Assembly: GCF_000152745.1 (NCBI RefSeq)
Contig: NZ_CH672428.1
Coordinates: 864,916 to 928,915 of the forward strand
Length of the DNA: 64,000 nt
Direction: 5' to 3'
Source of the DNA: Oceanicaulis sp. HTCC2633
GTDB lineage: Bacteria > Pseudomonadota > Alphaproteobacteria > Caulobacterales > Maricaulaceae
Shown here: piece by piece, positions 44,786-52,424 of the stretch
How the letters are laid out: each line of letters begins with the position of its first letter
How positions within the stretch are numbered: position 1 is the first letter of the stretch
Position numbers and translations under genes: made by a program
The notes under the pieces: generated by a model
What the model was told of the DNA's origin: nothing
Databases searched by the model: none
The model's input: only the letters and a program-made list of their open reading frames with translations

Positions 44786-45328
44786 ATGCGGAGCATCTGC
44801 GTATTTTGCGGGTCCAGCGACGGCAGCGACGCCCGGTTTGCGAAACTGGCTGAAGACACAGGCCGCGAACTCGCCCGCAAGGGGCTCCGACTGGTCTATG
44901 GCGGCGCGGAAGCCGGACTGATGGGCCGCATGGCCCGCGCGGCTCTGGATGAAGGCGGCGAGGTTCTGGGCGTGATCCCGGAATTCCTCATTCCCCTGGA
45001 AGGCCTTCAGGACGGCGTCGAACCGCGCATCACCGCCACCCTCGCCTCCCGCAAGGCCATCATGGTCGAGGAGGCTGACGGCTTCCTGGTGCTGCCAGGC
45101 GGCGCTGGCACGCTCGAAGAGATCTTCGACATGATCATGCTGCGCCAGCTCGGCCGTCACCAGAAACCCGCCGCCTTCGTGGACGCCGATTTCTGGGGAC
45201 CGCTTGAAACCCTGCTGCTTCGCGTGGTCGACGCCGGCTTCGCTCAGGATGATGTGATCCGGACCATCAGCTTTCATCCCGAAGCCGGCGCCGCCATTGA
45301 GCGGCTTCAATCGGAATGGGCCTCCTGA
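44786..45328 (+). CDS. LOG-family protein (nucleotide 5'-monophosphate phosphoribohydrolase)
   Basis: A 180-residue Rossmann-fold protein of the TIGR00730 group. It starts at ATG 44786 (GAGGCG upstream); the longer frame from 44711 is rejected. Motifs are ICVFCGSSDGSD, LVYGGAEAGLMG and the catalytic LPGGAGTLEEIFD. Plant LOG enzymes release free cytokinin from the riboside monophosphate; bacterial members hydrolyse AMP or related nucleotides. The end overlaps the convergent CsgH-like gene by 22 bases. Confidence 0.93.
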   Translation: MRSICVFCGSSDGSDARFAKLAEDTGRELARKGLRLVYGGAEAGLMGRMARAALDEGGEVLGVIPEFLIPLEGLQDGVEPRITATLASRKAIMVEEADGFLVLPGGAGTLEEIFDMIMLRQLGRHQKPAAFVDADFWGPLETLLLRVVDAGFAQDDVIRTISFHPEAGAAIERLQSEWAS

Positions 45329-45756
45329 CCCAGCTCTGCGAAGCAGATCAGCTCACCGCTGGCGTTCTCAAGACGCAGCGTGGCGAAGACCAGACCCTGA
45401 CCCGATCCGCCAACGATGGTCTGGCCAGGCCGCAAACCGTCCAGCCCGGGGGCGGGCCCTGAAGCGGTGGCGAGCTGTAGGCGCGCCAGATCTGTCGCCC
45501 TCTCCGGGCGATCACGAAGATCGCCGGACTGCTGCATCATCATGGACGGACCGCCAGCCTCGAGCGTCCAGAAACCGGACAGGCCCGGCGCGGCCTCCGC
45601 CACCAGTTCGCGTCCGTACGGCGCTTGCACCAGGCTGAGCTGGCATAGCGGCATCGGCTCCAGCGCCTCGACAGGGCGGTCCGGCTGGGCGTGCGCGCAC
45701 GCGGCGGCCAGTCCCAGAGAGCCCGTCAGTCCCAGAAGAAGGGGTATGATGAGCAT
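45307..45756 (-). CDS. CsgH-like curli chaperone candidate
   Basis: A 149-residue exported protein with signal peptide ending AAACAHAQ and an AGGAGGATG ribosome site. The body is beta-rich with FWTLEAGGPSMMMQQSGD, then DLARLQLATAS and LVFATLRLENASGELICF. That spacing of Gly, Gln-x-Gly-Asp and paired strands resembles CsgH, an alphaproteobacterial curli assembly inhibitor. It lies directly downstream of a curlin on the same strand, which supports the call. Sequence similarity alone would not be conclusive. Confidence 0.55.
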   Translation of the reverse strand: MLIIPLLLGLTGSLGLAAACAHAQPDRPVEALEPMPLCQLSLVQAPYGRELVAEAAPGLSGFWTLEAGGPSMMMQQSGDLRDRPERATDLARLQLATASGPAPGLDGLRPGQTIVGGSGQGLVFATLRLENASGELICFAELGQEAHSD

Positions 45757-45827
45757 GGTGTCATCCTCCTGTTCAGGCGTGGCGGTCGACGCAGCGCGCC
45801 GACCGCTTCACGCACCGATCCTCAAAT

Positions 45828-46337
45828 CTAGAATCCGCCCTGGATGACCAGGGTCACATTGCCCGAACCGCTCTGATGCACATCGGTGAACTGGCCGCGG
45901 CCGATCTGGATGACGCCCAGCGCATTGTTGGAGCCTTCCTGATGGGTGATCGCCTGATGACCTTCACCGATCTGGGCGACGCCCACGACATTGCCGTAGC
46001 CGGACTGGGAGCTGAAGGCGTCGTTGAGCCAGCCTTCCTGACCAATCACAACGCGGTTGCGACGCCCCTGCTGACTGAGGCCGGCCTGATTGTCGCCGCC
46101 CTCCTGAGACACCTGGGCGCCGTTGCGTGTGCCGTCCTGCAGGGTCGAGATGAACTGGCGGACGCCGCGCTGCTCGAGGCTGAGCCGATTGCGATGACCG
46201 TCCACGCGGGCGGCCAGCTCGTTGGCGTAGCCCGACTGGCGGATCTCGATGGAATTGCGCGACTGGGCGTGCGCGGTCGGCGCCAGCGCGAGGACGGCCA
46301 GGCCGAGACTTGCGGCGAGAAGCGAGCGTTTAAGCAT
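45828..46337 (-). CDS. Curlin (CsgA/CsgB-like amyloid subunit)
   Basis: A 169-residue secreted amyloid protein. After a signal peptide ending AHAQ, residues 29-160 form six consecutive 22-residue repeats, each of the pattern x5-Gln-x-Gly-x2-Asn-x5-Gln-x-Gly-x2-Asn, with small departures. A 9-residue tail follows. This ladder of Gln and Asn is the CsgA beta-solenoid signature. No csgG, csgE, csgF or csgD is in the window, so the secretion pore must be elsewhere. GGGAGACC precedes the ATG. Confidence 0.92.
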   Translation of the reverse strand: MLKRSLLAASLGLAVLALAPTAHAQSRNSIEIRQSGYANELAARVDGHRNRLSLEQRGVRQFISTLQDGTRNGAQVSQEGGDNQAGLSQQGRRNRVVIGQEGWLNDAFSSQSGYGNVVGVAQIGEGHQAITHQEGSNNALGVIQIGRGQFTDVHQSGSGNVTLVIQGGF

Positions 46338-46414
46338 GAAGGGTCTCCCTTGGGGTTAGGACATCAGCGTCCGTGACAAGGAGAGACTGGCAGGCTTGAG
46401 CTGAACCGGAACGG

Positions 46415-46453
46415 AAAAGCCCGTTCAGCTTCAATTGATTGAGCTGAACGGGC
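46415..46453 (-). terminator. Intrinsic terminator of the hydrolase-XRE operon
   Basis: A 12-bp perfect stem (46419-46430 with 46442-46453), extendable inward with one bulge, followed on the minus strand by TTTT. It lies 33 bases past the XRE gene stop. Confidence 0.85.
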
Positions 46454-46485
46454 CATTCAGGGACAAGGCAGGATCAAGGCGAGGG

Positions 46486-46689
46486 TCAATCCGGCTCGCC
46501 GTGTGGATCGAAAACGTCTTCGATCTTCGCCTCGAAGGCCTCGGCGATCTTGAAGGCCAGCGAGAGTGACGGGTCGTGCTTGGAAGTCTCCACCGCATTG
46601 ATCGCCTGGCGAGAAACCCCCACCCGTTCCCCGAGGTCCGCTTGGGACCAGCGCCGCTCCGCGCGAAGCACTCGGATACGGTTCTTCAC
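46486..46689 (-). CDS. Small XRE-family transcriptional regulator
   Basis: A 67-residue helix-turn-helix protein read from GTG 46687-46689, which overlaps the stop of the membrane gene (GTGA); AAAAGGCG lies upstream. The HTH is WSQADLGERVGVSRQAINAVE, the well-known short regulator type that ends in FEAKIEDVF. It is the last gene of a three-gene operon, and the operon promoter carries two palindromes that are good candidates for its binding sites. Confidence 0.93.
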   Translation of the reverse strand: MKNRIRVLRAERRWSQADLGERVGVSRQAINAVETSKHDPSLSLAFKIAEAFEAKIEDVFDPHGEPD

Positions 46690-47078
46690 TGGTAGCGCCT
46701 TTTCACGAAGATCTGCGCGATGCCCGATACGGCGATGAAGGCGGGCAGATACCAGACTTCGTAAATGCCCGGCCAATCGGTCACCCCGCGCAACATGCCG
46801 TAGGTGAAGCTGGCAACTGCGACCACGATGGCGCCGATCAGGGTGGATTCCAGCACGATGCGGGCCTGCACTTCATCCATGGCGCGCACGAAGGCGATGA
46901 TGGTTCCGATGCAGGCGATCACCGGCAGGACAGGCAGGAGGCTGAGAATGATGCGGACAGGCTGGGCGAGATCGAGCTGGTTGTCAGCCCAGACGGCGCC
47001 GAACAGCAGGACCATATAGGCGCCCATCACGATCAGCATGCGTCGCAGATAGGTCTTTGCGGCCGGGGTCATGGTCAT
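46686..47078 (-). CDS. Four-helix membrane protein paired with an XRE regulator
   Basis: A 130-residue protein with four hydrophobic segments (YMVLLFGAVWADN, VLPVIACIGTIIAFVRAMD, IGAIVVAVASFTYGM, YLPAFIAVSGIAQIF). The central VRAMDEVQARIVLES loop is characteristic of proteins coupled with the short XRE regulators in many bacteria. It overlaps the regulator by 4 bases. Its function is not known; a membrane signal for the regulator is possible. Confidence 0.8.
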   Translation of the reverse strand: MTMTPAAKTYLRRMLIVMGAYMVLLFGAVWADNQLDLAQPVRIILSLLPVLPVIACIGTIIAFVRAMDEVQARIVLESTLIGAIVVAVASFTYGMLRGVTDWPGIYEVWYLPAFIAVSGIAQIFVKRRYQ

Positions 47079-47080
47079 GC

Positions 47081-47974
47081 TCAGTCTCCTTCCACGACAC
47101 GTTCGATTTCAGCATAGAAGCTTTCAGGCTGGTCGAGCATGATGAAATGGCGTGAGTCGGCGACACCGCGCGCTTCAAGATCGACCTTGCCCTCATACTG
47201 ACGGACGAACATGGAGCGGATCTGCTCGGGCGCCATTTCAGGGAACTCGGCATAGAGCAGGGTGACCGGCGCTTCGACCTCGGCCAGCCAGGGCGCAAAA
47301 TCGGTGGACATCAGCTCTGCGGTCGCGGTTGCGACAGTCGCCTGGTCCGCGCCTTCGATCCAGCGCAACACCTGCGCCTGACCGTCCTGGGTCATCGATT
47401 GAACGCGCAGCCCCTGCGCCATCATCCCGAGATAGGCGTCACGCGGCATGGCGCTCATCTGCTGGCGCATCGCGGCGGCTTGCGGCGCCATCATGTCCGG
47501 GGTTACGCCCGGCTGCATCAGCCCTGCGAAGAAGGGGGCGGAATCCACGACCACCACATGAGACACCCGGTCTGCAGCGGCGCCCGCGGTCAGCAGCGCC
47601 ACCTGTGCGCCCATGGAATGGCCCACCAGCACCACATCTTGCAGGTTTTCCGATTCCAGATACGCAGCGATGTCGAGCGCGGCGCCCTCCACCACATTGT
47701 CCAGTTCTTCCGGCGCCTGAGTGTCGCCGCCGAACCCTTTCAGCGTCACCACATGATTGTCCCAGTCCGAGTGACGCTCGACCGTGGGGCCGTAAACAGC
47801 GCCCGGCGTGGCGAGGCCGGGAATGTAGACCACGCTCGCGCCCTGTTCGGCGCCCGAGCGCTCAACCACGACCCGGTCTTCAGCGCGGGCCTGATTGGCG
47901 GAAATGATCGCCACGGCGACGCCGACAGCGATGGCGACAAAGGCGCCGATGCGATTGGAGTTTTTCGAACACAT
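47081..47974 (-). CDS. Exported alpha/beta hydrolase
   Basis: A 297-residue protein from the ATG at 47972-47974 (AAAGGACG upstream). A signal-peptide-like helix ends NQARA, followed by the alpha/beta hydrolase core with VVYIPGLATPG, DVVLVGHSMGAQVALL (nucleophile elbow GHSMG), the acid region LLYAEFPEM and the C-terminal SRHFIMLDQPESF with its His. It leads the operon, 2 bases ahead of the membrane protein. The substrate is unknown. Confidence 0.87.
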   Translation of the reverse strand: MCSKNSNRIGAFVAIAVGVAVAIISANQARAEDRVVVERSGAEQGASVVYIPGLATPGAVYGPTVERHSDWDNHVVTLKGFGGDTQAPEELDNVVEGAALDIAAYLESENLQDVVLVGHSMGAQVALLTAGAAADRVSHVVVVDSAPFFAGLMQPGVTPDMMAPQAAAMRQQMSAMPRDAYLGMMAQGLRVQSMTQDGQAQVLRWIEGADQATVATATAELMSTDFAPWLAEVEAPVTLLYAEFPEMAPEQIRSMFVRQYEGKVDLEARGVADSRHFIMLDQPESFYAEIERVVEGD

Positions 47975-48004
47975 GATGCGTCCTTTCAGGACTAGCTGAC
48001 GATA

Positions 48005-48051
48005 TGTCATGTATACCTGACACCGACGGAGCATGTCAACTACACCTGACA
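48005..48051 (-). promoter_or_regulatory. Promoter with twin TGTCA-N8-TGACA operators
   Basis: Two 18-base palindromes, TGTCATGTATACCTGACA (48005-48022) and TGTCAACTACACCTGACA (48034-48051), have centres 29 bases apart. On the minus strand the promoter elements TTGACA (48034-48039) and TATACA (48010-48015), spaced 18 bases, lie inside the two palindromes. Binding would block the polymerase. The hydrolase start is about 30 bases downstream. The XRE protein of the operon is the likely ligand. Confidence 0.8.
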
Positions 48052-48105
48052 AAAATACTGACCTACTTGTCTTTTTGTCGGGTTTGCCCTTGTATAACAC
48101 ACAGA

Positions 48106-48137
48106 AAAAGCCCTCACGGCGAGCGCCGGAAGGGCTG
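48106..48137 (-). terminator. Intrinsic terminator of queF
   Basis: AGCCCT/AGGGCT arms with an inner GC-rich part, followed on the minus strand by five T residues. It lies 24 bases past the queF stop. Confidence 0.75.
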
Positions 48138-48160
48138 AAAAGCTCAACTAGAAAAGCGTA

Positions 48161-48625
48161 TTAGCCGCGACCACGATAGGATGGCACGCCCTGATCGGGG
48201 ATCCACAGGCCCTTGGGCGCCTCGCCCCATTGGGCGAACACATCGATCGGAATGCCGCCGCGCGGATACCAATAGCCGCCAATGCGCAGCCATTTGGGAT
48301 CGAGCTCATCCACCAGGCGCTGCCCGATCATGGTCGTGCAGGCTTCATGGAAGGCGCCGTGATTGCGGAAGCTCTGCAGATAGAGCTTCAGCGACTTGCT
48401 CTCCACGATCCATTTGGACGGCGCATAGTCGATCACGAGATGGGCGAAATCGGGCTGTCCGGTCACCGGACAGATTGAGGTGAATTCCGGACAGGCGAAG
48501 CGGATCATGTAGTCGGCGTTCGGCGTGGGGTTCTCCACCCGCTCGAGACGCGCCTCTTCAGGGGTGTCGGCCGCTCTCGCGTCCGACCCCAGCATGTCCA
48601 GCTTGGAATAGCGTTCATCGGTCAT
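48161..48625 (-). CDS. queF: NADPH-dependent 7-cyano-7-deazaguanine reductase
   Basis: QueF reduces preQ0 to preQ1 in queuosine synthesis. The 154-residue protein, read from ATG 48623-48625, has [13 protein letters not shown] with catalytic Cys52 and Asp59, and the QueF signature [20 protein letters not shown]. The length fits the short, unimodular type I enzyme. It is a stand-alone gene between the hydrolase promoter and an Lrp-type regulator. Confidence 0.96.
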   Translation of the reverse strand: MTDERYSKLDMLGSDARAADTPEEARLERVENPTPNADYMIRFACPEFTSICPVTGQPDFAHLVIDYAPSKWIVESKSLKLYLQSFRNHGAFHEACTTMIGQRLVDELDPKWLRIGGYWYPRGGIPIDVFAQWGEAPKGLWIPDQGVPSYRGRG

Positions 48626-48680
48626 GGGCGCGCATTTAGCGCCGAAGCGCTCCGGCGGCAATGGGCGAACGCCTCACGCG

Positions 48681-49142
48681 TTATTGAACGCTCATCGCGC
48701 GGCGGGAGAAGACGGTGCGCATGGCGATGTTGGAGACCAGCCGCGCCACGCCCGGAAGACCGGACAGGCGCTCGCGGTGCACCCGCTCATAATCGCGCGC
48801 ATCGCGCACCTGCAGCTGGAGAAAATAGTCCTCGGCCCCGGTGGTCAGATAACAATCGCTCACATGCTCGATCCCGGTCACGGCGGTCTCGAACGCCTCC
48901 ATGGTCTCGCGTTTCTGGTTTTCCAGCGTCACCAGAACAATGACAGTCAGCCCACGCCCCACCTGATTGGCGTTCAGCAGCGCTGTATAGCCCGCGATCA
49001 CGCCTTCGCTCTCGAGGGTCTTCACCCGGCGATGGCAGGCCGAGGGCGACAAGCCGACCCGCTCGGCGAGGTCAGCGTTGGTCAGCCGGCCATCGCCCTG
49101 AAGCGCGCCGAGTATCGCCGCATCGATATCATCGAGTTTCAT
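48681..49142 (-). CDS. Lrp/AsnC-family regulator, probably of alanine dehydrogenase
   Basis: A 153-residue protein from ATG 49140-49142, preceded by GGAGGGGG. The N-terminal HTH has LDDIDAAILGALQGDGRLTN and VGLSPSACHRRVKTLESEG. The C-terminal RAM domain includes IVLVTLENQKRETMEAF and GAEDYFLQLQVRDARDYE. It is divergent from ald across 211 bases that hold two CGCAAAAT copies 63 bases apart, as expected for an AldR-like alanine sensor. The ligand is inferred from this context. Confidence 0.93.
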   Translation of the reverse strand: MKLDDIDAAILGALQGDGRLTNADLAERVGLSPSACHRRVKTLESEGVIAGYTALLNANQVGRGLTVIVLVTLENQKRETMEAFETAVTGIEHVSDCYLTTGAEDYFLQLQVRDARDYERVHRERLSGLPGVARLVSNIAMRTVFSRRAMSVQ

Positions 49143-49353
49143 GCCCCCTCCAGACTGTCGAAGCTTCTCGCGCTTTCCGACTGAACACATGCAATGACGC
49201 AGCGCATCATGGCGCTTTATGACAGCATAACGCAAAATAATTCGAACAACACAAATTTACTTGCAGGATGCTGCACACAATCCCTATTTTCCGCGCAAAA
49301 TCACACCGTCGAGACCTCCCCTTTCGAGTCTCGACCAGCCGGGAGGCGGATTG

Positions 49354-50472
49354 ATGCGCATTGGCGTTCCGACCGAGATCAAGAACCATGAATATCGGGT
49401 CGGCCTGACCCCCAATGGCGCGCGCGAGCTGATTGCGCATGGCCATGAGGTCTACATGCAGGACGGCGCCGGCAATGGCGCGGGCTTCTCCAACGAAGAA
49501 TATGTCGAGGCGGGCGCCCAGATCCTGGCGGACGCCCAGTCGGTCTTCGACACCGCCGAGCTGATCGTGAAGGTGAAAGAGCCCCAGCCGTCTGAAACGG
49601 CGATGCTGAAGCCGCACCACACCCTGTTCACCTATCTGCACATCGCGCCCGATCCCAAACAGGTCGAGGGCCTGCGCAAATCGGGCTGCATCGCCATCGC
49701 CTACGAGACGGTGACCGACGCCAATGGCCGCTTGCCGCTGCTGCGCCCGATGTCGGAGGTTGCAGGCCGCATGTCGGTGCATGTGGGCGCCAACGCGCTG
49801 CACAAGGCTGCGGGCGGTCGCGGCGTTCTCATGGGCGGCGTGCCGGGCGTGACCCCGGCCAAGGTCGTGATCCTGGGCGCGGGCGTGTCCGGTTCTCACG
49901 CAGCGGAAATGGCGCTCGGCCTGCGCGCGGACGTGACGGTGCTCGATCGCTCGCTGCCCAAGCTTGCCGAAACCGATCAGTTCTTCCGCGGTCAGGTGAA
50001 GACCCGCTTCTCCACCCAGGGCGCCATCGCCGAGGAAATCGCCGAAGCCGATCTCGTCATCGGCGCCGTTCTCGTGCCGGGCGCAGCCGCGCCCAAACTG
50101 GTCACCCGCGACATGCTGGGCACCATGAAGGAAGGCGCAGTGCTGGTGGATATCGCCATCGACCAGGGCGGCTGCTTTGAAACCTCCCACGCCACCACGC
50201 ACCAGGATCCGACCTATGTGGTCGACGGCATCGTGCACTATTGCGTGGCGAACATGCCGGGCGCCGTGGCGCGCACCTCGACCCTGGCGCTGACCAACGC
50301 CACCCTGCCCTTCACGATCGCGCTGGCCAACAAGGGCGCGAAGAAGGCCCTGAATGACGACATCCATCTGGCGCGCGGCCTGAACGTCGCCGAGGGTGAA
50401 GTCACCTTCAGGGACGCGGCTGACGATCTGGGCGTGCCCTGCGTGAAGCCGGACTGGCTGACCGTGCTGTAA
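49354..50472 (+). CDS. ald: Alanine dehydrogenase
   Basis: Ald interconverts L-alanine and pyruvate with NAD and ammonia. The 372-residue protein starts at ATG 49354 (GGGAGGCGG upstream): MRIGVPTEIKNHEYRVG is the family start. KVKEPQPSE carries the substrate Lys, FTYLHIAPD the catalytic His, and VVILGAGVSGSHAAEMALG binds NAD. VVDGIVHYCVANMPGAV is also diagnostic. It is adjacent to its likely Lrp-type regulator. Confidence 0.97.
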   Translation: MRIGVPTEIKNHEYRVGLTPNGARELIAHGHEVYMQDGAGNGAGFSNEEYVEAGAQILADAQSVFDTAELIVKVKEPQPSETAMLKPHHTLFTYLHIAPDPKQVEGLRKSGCIAIAYETVTDANGRLPLLRPMSEVAGRMSVHVGANALHKAAGGRGVLMGGVPGVTPAKVVILGAGVSGSHAAEMALGLRADVTVLDRSLPKLAETDQFFRGQVKTRFSTQGAIAEEIAEADLVIGAVLVPGAAAPKLVTRDMLGTMKEGAVLVDIAIDQGGCFETSHATTHQDPTYVVDGIVHYCVANMPGAVARTSTLALTNATLPFTIALANKGAKKALNDDIHLARGLNVAEGEVTFRDAADDLGVPCVKPDWLTVL

Positions 50473-50496
50473 CTCCTCTTGCAGCGCGACCCCTGA

Positions 50497-50525
50497 AACC
50501 CCGGCTCGGCGAGCCGGGGTTTTTC
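50497..50525 (+). terminator. Intrinsic terminator of ald
   Basis: An 11-bp stem (about 50497-50507 with 50511-50521) followed by TTTTT. It ends at the stop of the convergent membrane gene, so it may be used in both directions. Confidence 0.92.
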
Positions 50526-51025
50526 TATTCGGGCTCGGGTGCGTCAGATTTTGCGTGTCCGGGATGGGCGCCAAACAGAGCGGGAACGAACAAGCCCTGA
50601 AGCGCCGCTGTAGCCGCGGCGAGCCCGGCGAGAACGTTCCGGGCGCCATCCGGTGAGCGATCAGCAACAGGCAGACCGGTGTAGATCGCGCCGGAATTGA
50701 TCAGCAGGGTGAACCCCAGCATGCCCAGAATCAGCATGAGCGGCCCCGAGAGCGCCAGAAAGACGAACATGCCGCTGCGGATATCCTTGAGGTCGTCTGG
50801 CGTGGCCGGTCGTGCGCCGTCCATGACCACATAGGTGATGACCGCCACAGCGTATCCGGAGCTGAGCGGGATGAGAATTTCGGCCAGCTCATGGCGGCTG
50901 ATCCCGCCATCCAGCTCCAGCCCGACCCAGATGCAGCCATAAACGACCAGATGGGCGAAGAGCGTCAGCAGGCCGACAATGATGGCCAGGTGCTTTCTCA
51001 CCCTGAGCCAGGCAAGAGGGTTCAT
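50525..51025 (-). CDS. Four-helix membrane protein of unknown function
   Basis: A 166-residue protein with four hydrophobic segments (about 12-35, 50-72, 85-112 and 130-152). No motif is recognised; residues 60-90 contain a charged loop with DGARPATPDDLKDIRSG. Its ATG overlaps the stop of the upstream exported protein (ATGA), so the pair is coupled. The stop ends within the ald terminator. I cannot name a family. Confidence 0.7.
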   Translation of the reverse strand: MNPLAWLRVRKHLAIIVGLLTLFAHLVVYGCIWVGLELDGGISRHELAEILIPLSSGYAVAVITYVVMDGARPATPDDLKDIRSGMFVFLALSGPLMLILGMLGFTLLINSGAIYTGLPVADRSPDGARNVLAGLAAATAALQGLFVPALFGAHPGHAKSDAPEPE

Positions 51026-52350
51026 GGCGCAAGCCTCCGACAGGTTCGTGGATTATATTGCCGGCTCAAAAGGGCCTGACGCATCGGGTTTCTGGCGCTT
51101 TGCGGCGTTCCCGTCGGGCATCCGGTCACGAAGCGCCCCTCGATGAGGAAGTTGTTCAGACAGACCGTCAGGGCTTCGGCGTAGCGGGTGATGTTGAGAT
51201 ACATGTCATCGCCATAGGCGGTGTAACCCGAAGGTTCCGGGGATGGGACGAACCGGTTCAGAGCCGACACCAGCGGTCCCAGCAGGAACAGGTCCTCGCC
51301 CACATAATCACCGGGCTGGCGCTCCATCCAGACGGTATAGTTGACCGCCGCCTGCTGCGCCTTGAGCTCGGACAGATCAAGCTCAAGCGTGAGCTGCTCC
51401 CATTCCTCGTCTTCACCGGATCGCACTTCGGCTCTCAGATTGGAGAGAACAGCGCGCACGGAGAACTTGCCGGCCCGGTGCGCGCCCCATTGCGGACGCC
51501 TGGGCTGCATGAGGTCGTCGGGATGCTCGGGATACCAGAGCCGGAAAAAGCAATCGAGCGGATCTTCAAAACTGCGTCCCAGCGCCTCATAGGGCAGAGA
51601 CGGCTCGACAGGCTCCCAGACATAGCGCCGTGTGATCGGCGCTGTTTGCGGGGGCCTGGCCCGAACCCAGTCGCCCACCGGATAGGCCCTGCCCGCCAGA
51701 TTGGTCACTTCCAGATGCACGCTGATGGGAGCGATGGTGCGGACGGGGCGGATCGCGCCGGACATCGAGACCGGCTCGCGCGGCACTCTGACCTCACCGG
51801 CCAGGCGCCGGGACAGGTCGGCCGACCGCCTTGCGGGCTGATCATCCACGCTGACCAGCAGAGCCAGACCTGACGCGCTCGGGACCCCCGCCTCGATCCT
51901 CGACACCGCGTCGGACAGGATCGCCTGTTGATCCGCCGCGGTCAGTTGCGGGGCCGAGACCATGAGCGTTCCCGAATACGATCCGATCAACGGCGGATGC
52001 GTCACGGCGCCGTCAACGAGTTCAAACAGCGGGTCGCCATTCTCGAAGCCAACGGCGTGAAACTGGTAAACCTCACAGGCCTGCCCGGTCGCCTCCCTGG
52101 GCGCGGCAAGCAACAATTCCCCGGCTTGCTCCAGATCGAGGGTCCGCCCTCTATAGGCATCGATCCAGAGCTGCGCCTGGGTGTCCGGCAGGGCGAGCTG
52201 GAACTCGGTTTTAAGAGACAACTCTTCAGGGGTGACCGATCGCGGACACGCCTGCCCGCTCCAGATTTCCGCCGGCTGAAGGGCGAGCCAGGCGCCAACA
52301 AGCAATGAGAGAGCTTCCAAGACCCGATACCCCCGTAGAGCGAATTTCAC
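51022..52350 (-). CDS. Exported protein of unknown function, 442 residues
   Basis: An N-terminal signal-like helix (LEALSLLVGAWLALQPAEI) is followed by a long, mainly beta and soluble region with seven or so cysteines (GQACPRSVTP, GQACEVYQF, DCFFRLWY, TVCLNNFL, VTGCPTG, TCRRL), pointing to the periplasm. Tryptophan and proline-rich blocks (EPVEPSLPYEALGRSFEDP) occur in the middle. No known domain is recognised. It is coupled to the downstream four-helix membrane protein. Confidence 0.7.
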   Translation of the reverse strand: MKFALRGYRVLEALSLLVGAWLALQPAEIWSGQACPRSVTPEELSLKTEFQLALPDTQAQLWIDAYRGRTLDLEQAGELLLAAPREATGQACEVYQFHAVGFENGDPLFELVDGAVTHPPLIGSYSGTLMVSAPQLTAADQQAILSDAVSRIEAGVPSASGLALLVSVDDQPARRSADLSRRLAGEVRVPREPVSMSGAIRPVRTIAPISVHLEVTNLAGRAYPVGDWVRARPPQTAPITRRYVWEPVEPSLPYEALGRSFEDPLDCFFRLWYPEHPDDLMQPRRPQWGAHRAGKFSVRAVLSNLRAEVRSGEDEEWEQLTLELDLSELKAQQAAVNYTVWMERQPGDYVGEDLFLLGPLVSALNRFVPSPEPSGYTAYGDDMYLNITRYAEALTVCLNNFLIEGRFVTGCPTGTPQSARNPMRQALLSRQYNPRTCRRLAP

Positions 52351-52424
52351 ACTAGCGGCGCCCTAGGGGAGTTTCAATCAGGGTTTGAATATCCTTATTC
52401 AGACCGGATCCGGAGCGATCCGGC

